DNA of 36,146 nt. It comes from an uncultured Oscillospiraceae bacterium. Lineage in GTDB: Bacteria > Bacillota > Clostridia > Oscillospirales > Ruminococcaceae. Shown one piece after another: positions 31,975-36,146 of this stretch (positions are counted from its first letter, which is position 1; the number at the start of each line of letters is the position of its first letter). The notes under the pieces are model-generated. The model saw only the letters and a program-made list of their open reading frames with translations. It was not told the origin of the DNA and did no database searches. Position numbers and translations under genes: made by a program. The stretch spans positions 1-36,146 of the forward strand of contig CAJFOJ010000073.1 of NCBI GenBank assembly GCA_904396495.1, written 5' to 3'.

Positions 31975-33039
31975 CTATAATAGGGAATCCCGCTCATCAA
32001 TGAAAACGAGCATACTTTTGAGTAAATCAGCCTCCTGCTCCTTTAACTGATCCAGGTAACTGATCAGATTTTTCCGTTCATGAACGGCACAATTCCCTCT
32101 AATCATAGACTTTAATACAAATCCCTTTACAATGTTCGCCAAATCGACCAGAGCTCTGGCCTGTTCGGACAACTGGACGTTTTTTAAAATTTCCCTGCAA
32201 ATCTTTAATAGGACTTCTTTATGTTCCACAAGGAATTGAACACAGATGCAATTATAGAAGGAATATTCCGGATCATAGAAAGATTTATCCTGAAAATACC
32301 TTTGCAGTAAATCATAACCGCTGATTCCATAAGCCAAGTTTTTATCAGAAAGACGCATATAATTCACATTGGGTTTCCCCAGGCATTCTAAAATTCTCTC
32401 TTTTAATATCCCGAAAACGCACTGTGGATTTTCATAATCGACTGCGAGCCAGGTATTAAACAGTTCCCGATTGGCTATCGCCATGATATCGGTCGTTTGC
32501 TCGACACGATGGGGCAGTTTTTGTTGTTCAACTGCCTCAAAAGCATTTTTATAATCGTCAAATGAAACGGTAATACTTTGATATTTTTTCCCGTCGAAGA
32601 AATCTGAGCAAAATAGCAGTTTTTCTTCATCGTCGTATCCGTACAGAAATAGGTCATGAATTCTTTTCGGATCATCGTCAAAATATTCCGGAATAAACCT
32701 CCGACAAACGTCGGTATACAAATACCTCCCCCTATCAATATTCCACTTTACGAAGGAAATGATATCTTGATTCTGCTCAAAAAACCATGTCCGGTCATAT
32801 CGATAAACCGTTAAGTAAGGACAATCATCATAGAGATATCGGGTATTCCAAGGAGTATGGTCCCCCCCTAAATCCATCAATACTTTGTCGTTTTTTTGAT
32901 CATACAAAACGATAGGAACTAAAAGATTCAGGAGAATCCAATTTGTCGCCTCCCTATTTGTCTGCAAAATGGATAAGGCATTGGCAATCACAGGATAACC
33001 TGTTACAATAGGATACTCTACCGGCAGTACCTTTTTCAT
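31975..33039 (-). CDS. BtrH-like protein, function unknown
   Basis: A 354-residue soluble protein. It resembles the BtrH N-terminal-like proteins that often accompany NRPS or peptide clusters, in particular the central pattern DDDPKRIHDLFLYGYDDEEK, followed by ITVSFDDYKNAFEAVE. That fold is papain-like, but a clear catalytic Cys-His pair is not obvious here. The family call is tentative. The C-terminal third is helical (RALVDLANIVKGFVLKSM). No biosynthetic partner gene is adjacent; it sits between a dead IS element and a resistance gene. No signal peptide. Confidence 0.5.
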   Translation of the reverse strand: MKKVLPVEYPIVTGYPVIANALSILQTNREATNWILLNLLVPIVLYDQKNDKVLMDLGGDHTPWNTRYLYDDCPYLTVYRYDRTWFFEQNQDIISFVKWNIDRGRYLYTDVCRRFIPEYFDDDPKRIHDLFLYGYDDEEKLLFCSDFFDGKKYQSITVSFDDYKNAFEAVEQQKLPHRVEQTTDIMAIANRELFNTWLAVDYENPQCVFGILKERILECLGKPNVNYMRLSDKNLAYGISGYDLLQRYFQDKSFYDPEYSFYNCICVQFLVEHKEVLLKICREILKNVQLSEQARALVDLANIVKGFVLKSMIRGNCAVHERKNLISYLDQLKEQEADLLKSMLVFIDERDSLL

Positions 33040-33164
33040 AGATTCCTCCTTATCTAAATGGCACTAGGTTTGGGCTTTGAAGGTTGTACATTCCTAAAAA
33101 GTTCCCATAATTTTAAAAGTGTCTCCCCTATCAATAAAGATAAAAAATCCCGTGCTACAACTTA

Positions 33165-34046
33165 CTATTTCCCGTTCCAGACGGCTTGCCATTCATCCCG
33201 CATGGATTGTAGATAGCGAAGGGTTCCCTTTTCCTCTTCTAAAAGATAGTGATAACCCAGCGCCTCAGCAGTTTCCCGAGAAATTTCTGAGAAAAGGGTA
33301 CAGGCAGTGAAAACCGCCTCCCAGATATGGAGGTAATCGCCGTCCGGATAGGTCTGTTTCAGCGCCTCATAACGATCGGAGGCGAGGTAGCGTTTGAGGT
33401 ATTTCCCCGACTTGCCGGTGGAGACCGAAAACCCGGTTTCAACCCCTACAGACCAGTTTAGGCCCCGCATCAGCGCCTCGCGGACGTATACATTGAACAT
33501 CTCCATGACGTAGGGTAATTCATCCCGGTTGATTCCTTTGGCCACGTTGTTTAAGCACCACCAGAATTCGTTACAGTTTCCCTGAAACTGAGCCTCCGTA
33601 GGGCGTTTGATCCAATAATCCCGGTCGGAGGGTGATGAGATTGGAGGTAAAATTCCATCCTTGTCCAAGAGTGGGAAAGTGAGGGAATCCTTTGTGTATT
33701 CCGCTAAGGCCAGCTCTAATTCCGCCACCGTCAAGTCGATGCGGTTGCCATCTTCGAAGAGCATGAGCCGGGTGTGCCGACGGAAAAGATCGGGATCATG
33801 GCCGAAGGCCAGGTCGATACAACTGGGCTCCTGCATGATGGCAAGTTCTCCAAAAACAGCCAGCCAGCGATTGTCTCCGGCAAATGGCGAAATATCGGTG
33901 ACGGCGTAAACCACATCGAAATCCTGATACTTATCTTTGGGAGCGTTGGGATTTGTCCGGGACCCGTTTAAATATACGACTCGGATGCGTTCGTCTTTGC
34001 GGGCCACATCGAGGATCAAATCCATCATCTGTTGTTCGCTTCTCAT
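33165..34046 (-). CDS. Aminoglycoside 6-adenylyltransferase, ANT(6)-type
   Basis: A 293-residue nucleotidyltransferase of the AadE/ANT(6) family, which inactivates streptomycin by adenylylation. The catalytic motif is present: YLNGSRTNPN, then the DKYQDFDVVY acidic pair and RIDLTV. Downstream conserved stretches are CNEFWWCLNNVAKGINRDEL, NWSVGVETGFSVSTGKSGKY and KRYL. The length matches the family. Its ATG overlaps the TGA of cinA by four bases (ATGA), so it is translated with a housekeeping gene, and it shows no sign of a mobile cassette. A chromosomal, intrinsic enzyme whose resistance phenotype would have to be shown is the likely reading. Confidence 0.88.
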   Translation of the reverse strand: MRSEQQMMDLILDVARKDERIRVVYLNGSRTNPNAPKDKYQDFDVVYAVTDISPFAGDNRWLAVFGELAIMQEPSCIDLAFGHDPDLFRRHTRLMLFEDGNRIDLTVAELELALAEYTKDSLTFPLLDKDGILPPISSPSDRDYWIKRPTEAQFQGNCNEFWWCLNNVAKGINRDELPYVMEMFNVYVREALMRGLNWSVGVETGFSVSTGKSGKYLKRYLASDRYEALKQTYPDGDYLHIWEAVFTACTLFSEISRETAEALGYHYLLEEEKGTLRYLQSMRDEWQAVWNGK

Positions 34047-35320
34047 TTTGCCGCCTCGCTGTTGCCCGGATATTCCTCTGCGGTTTTGAGCAGCAGGTAG
34101 AGCGCTCTCGATGACGCCAGATATCGGATCAGTTCCCGCAAATTCTCGTCCCGACGGTCAATATTCATCTCAAAAACCTCTTTGTGCCAGTCGCTGTCCA
34201 CCGCGATATAGACTAGCCCCACCGGTTTACCCTCTGACGGCTCCGGTCCGGCGTTCCCGGTCACTGCGACACCGATATCCCCACCGGAGAGTTTCCGCAC
34301 CCCTGCCGCCATCTCGGCCGCAGTTTGCGGCGAAACGGCAGAATATTGCTGTAAAGTAAATTCCTTTACTCCTAATAATTGCCGTTTCATTTCATTGGAA
34401 TAGGTACAGACGCCGCACTGGAAGACAGAGGAAGAACCATTTACATCGGTAAGCCGCTTGGAGACGTACCCTCCGGTGCAGCTCTCCGCTGTAGCGGCCT
34501 CAAGGCCCTTTGTTTTCAGCATCCGCACTGCCGCTGTCTGCAAATCCCCTACGTCAATGCCGTAGAGGAACTCTCCCGCCGTTTCCTCAATTTGCCGGAT
34601 AACTGGCTCCATCATCCGCTCTGCTTCTTCGGCATCCCTTGCCATAGCAGAAACCCGCACCATTACCTCGCCTGTCTTAGCGTAGGGCGCCACAGTTGGG
34701 TTGAGGCTTTTTTCCATCAGTTCGTGGAGCTTGGTCTCTAGCAGGGATTCCCCGATACCGTAAAAATGCAGGTTATGGGACAACAGCACCTTGCCGCTGT
34801 TCTTTAGAAGGAAGGGGACGACAAAATGGTCGAACATGGGGGCCATTTCCCGTGGAGGGCCAGGAAGCATGATAGCAGTTTTTTCGTCCTGTTCAATTGC
34901 GCAGCCGGGAGCGGTGCCGTTGGGGTTTGGGAAGATAGTGGCACCCTCCGGCATCATGGCCTGCTTTTTGTTGTTCTCTGGCATTGGGATGTCCAGTTTT
35001 TGATGGTACTCGACGATGCTTTGGAGGGACTCCTCGTCCATTTTAAGCTTTCGCCCGAAATAGGCGGCAATGGTCTCTTTGGACAGGTCATCGTAGGTAG
35101 GGCCCAATCCCCCCGTGGTAATGACGACATCGGATCGGGAAAAGGCCAGTTCTAGGCTCTCCTTAAGTCGTTTGGGGTTGTCGCCCACCACTGTCTGGTG
35201 ATACATGGTGATCCCCAAATTAGTCAGTTCTTTGGCGATATAGGCCGCATTGGTATTGACGATGTCACCCATAAGGATTTCAGTCCCAATGCAGATGATT
35301 TCCGCAGTTTTCGTTGTCAT
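34043..35320 (-). CDS. cinA: Competence/damage-inducible protein CinA
   Basis: A 425-residue two-domain protein. The N-terminal MoeA/MogA-like domain (ICIGTEILMGDIVNTNAAYI, then TTGGLGPTYDD near residue 70) is linked to ADP-ribose pyrophosphatase activity in relatives. The C-terminal CinA domain (about 265-420, AATAESCTGGYVSKRLTDV and VAVTGNAGPE) is the nicotinamide-mononucleotide deamidase family. The length is typical. It is the first gene of a two-gene unit with the ANT(6)-type gene; recA, its usual neighbour in some Gram-positives, is not seen here. Confidence 0.93.
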   Translation of the reverse strand: MTTKTAEIICIGTEILMGDIVNTNAAYIAKELTNLGITMYHQTVVGDNPKRLKESLELAFSRSDVVITTGGLGPTYDDLSKETIAAYFGRKLKMDEESLQSIVEYHQKLDIPMPENNKKQAMMPEGATIFPNPNGTAPGCAIEQDEKTAIMLPGPPREMAPMFDHFVVPFLLKNSGKVLLSHNLHFYGIGESLLETKLHELMEKSLNPTVAPYAKTGEVMVRVSAMARDAEEAERMMEPVIRQIEETAGEFLYGIDVGDLQTAAVRMLKTKGLEAATAESCTGGYVSKRLTDVNGSSSVFQCGVCTYSNEMKRQLLGVKEFTLQQYSAVSPQTAAEMAAGVRKLSGGDIGVAVTGNAGPEPSEGKPVGLVYIAVDSDWHKEVFEMNIDRRDENLRELIRYLASSRALYLLLKTAEEYPGNSEAAK

Positions 35321-35768
35321 ATTGGCTTCCGCCCTTTCAAAATATGAATTTTCAGCGCTGAGTGCGCGTAAATTTGCTCTTTCCTCCCCCGACCGCTTAC
35401 CTTATAAGGCAAAACTGTACTGGGTCTATTAAAATTATTGTACCACAACAAAACCGCAGTTTACAAGTGGTCATACAAGGTAATGAAAGTACTATAAATA
35501 TCCCATCCGGCGGGATTTGTCATGTTAATATATCAGCACGGAAATAAGATAGGGCAATAATTTCTACATATGAACCACTCCTACAGCGTGCGGATTACCT
35601 TATAGAAAAAAGCTACATTTTGAAGAATCAAAATGCAGCTTTTCACTTGTAAGAACCACATGAAAAAGATATTTTTACGATTTCGGCGAAAAATCTGAAC
35701 TCTTGTAATCCGATAAATAAAAGATGTCAATGGTGTTTTCAAAAAAGATATCTAGCTAACAACCGGGA
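35321..35768. other. Intergenic region upstream of cinA
   Basis: About 450 bp without a credible gene. Only a small inverted repeat near 35500-35515 (ATCCC...GGGAT) and the terminator-like hairpin at 35608-35643 were seen. No consensus promoter for cinA could be fixed by eye. Confidence 0.4.
35608..35643. terminator. Terminator-like hairpin
   Basis: A 15-bp stem with one A-C mismatch (35608-35622 with 35629-35643), a 6-nt loop and A/T-rich feet. It lies about 125 bp downstream of the GNAT remnant on the minus strand. Confidence 0.6.
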
Positions 35769-36105
35769 TTAGTATTTAAACTCCAATCCCATAAGTTTCT
35801 CAATTTTATCCCTATTGTTTTCATACAGTTCTTTCCTTACAGTAATTATGCTTAGATTATTATAACCTAATTTATGATACAGACGTAATGCCTTATTGTT
35901 TCGCGGAACAATATCAAAACAGATCGATGTATAAGCCTGCATGAGATTTTATAATTTCTTCGGCTTCTACATAACTGCTCTCTGTTAATTCGATTTTTTC
36001 ATTTAAGAGAGAAGAATGGTAATTATAAAAATCTGCTATTCTTTTAATCGTGTCGGCTTTCTGGATATTCTTGTGCGGGAGTACCGCTGTTCCGGAGGAA
36101 CGGAT
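35769..36105 (-). pseudogene. GNAT N-acetyltransferase, frameshifted
   Basis: On the minus strand two frames together give a GNAT C-terminal half. The upstream frame reads KADTIKRIADFYNYHSSLL ... ELTESSYVEAEEIIKSHAG. The downstream frame reads FDIVPRNNKALRLYHKLGY and continues to a TAA at 35769. The NNKALRLYHKLGY motif is the characteristic acetyl-CoA-binding end of the family. The switch falls between about 35905 and 35940. The N-terminal beginning is replaced by GC-rich repeated DNA near the window edge, so both ends may be damaged. Substrate unknown. Confidence 0.6.
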
Positions 36106-36141
36106 ACCGCCAGTCCAGCGGCAGGAAACCGCTGTTCCGGA
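36083..36141. repeat. GC-rich direct repeat at window edge
   Basis: ACCGCTGTTCCGGA occurs at 36083-36096 and 36128-36141, 45 bp apart, with further inverted GTTCC/GGAAC elements in between. It may be the start of a longer repeat array that continues beyond the window. Confidence 0.5.
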
Positions 36142-36146
36142 ACAGA

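Noticed and set aside
35362-35547. Short plus-strand frame upstream of cinA
   Set aside because: No ribosome site, no recognisable motif, and random-looking composition.

Overview
The window looks like a chromosomal segment from a spore-forming anaerobic Firmicute of class Clostridia, probably near Oscillospiraceae/Ruminococcaceae. This is inferred from a forespore sigma factor (sigG), a SpoVB-like flippase, a clostridial-type topoisomerase IV pair, strong AGGAGG ribosome sites, and choline-binding-type wall repeats on a giant secreted protein. No rRNA, tRNA or CRISPR array was seen.

Layout. 1-2.2 kb: the tail of a broken IS3-type transposase, a XerC/D-type tyrosine recombinase beside a 44-bp palindrome that resembles a dif site, and a NUDIX hydrolase. 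2.2-11.1 kb: two secreted proteins that are probably co-transcribed. The first is a 2445-residue mosaic of discoidin (F5/8 type C), DUF4855-like, Ig-like and cell-wall-binding domains. The second is a 454-residue secreted protein of unknown fold. 11.2-13.3 kb (minus): a processive glycolipid glycosyltransferase translationally coupled to an LPG-synthase-like membrane protein. 13.5-14.4 kb: sigG, with a candidate forespore promoter and a GTG start.

14.5-17.8 kb (minus) is the most unusual part. It is an AT-rich cluster of polymorphic toxin and immunity fragments. The lead gene begins with the HPNCRC motif that ends phage MuF-type head proteins and finishes in a toxin-like C-terminus, followed by an immunity-like gene. 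Downstream are the tail of a second toxin with its own immunity-like gene, an orphan third toxin C-terminus with its immunity-like gene, and a remnant of a duplicated small gene. A perfect 54-bp direct repeat lies at the pre-toxin/toxin junction of both the lead gene and the orphan cassette. Recombination across it would swap toxins in frame.

18.1-22.4 kb (minus): parC and parE. 22.6-25.6 kb (plus): a ribbon-helix-helix protein, a heptad-repeat coiled-coil protein, a 95-residue unknown and a SpoVB-like flippase. 25.7-28.6 kb (minus): a copper-efflux operon, copA then csoR, in which a CopZ-like domain is fused to the C-terminus of CopA behind an internal ribosome site. A CsoR-type operator overlaps the start of the transcript. 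28.8-31.1 kb (plus): three consecutive zinc-ribbon membrane proteins behind a consensus sigma-A promoter. 31.1-31.9 kb: a decayed IS200/IS605 element. 32-35.3 kb (minus): a BtrH-like protein, an ANT(6)-type aminoglycoside adenylyltransferase overlapping cinA by four bases, and cinA. The window ends in a frameshifted GNAT acetyltransferase remnant and a short direct repeat.
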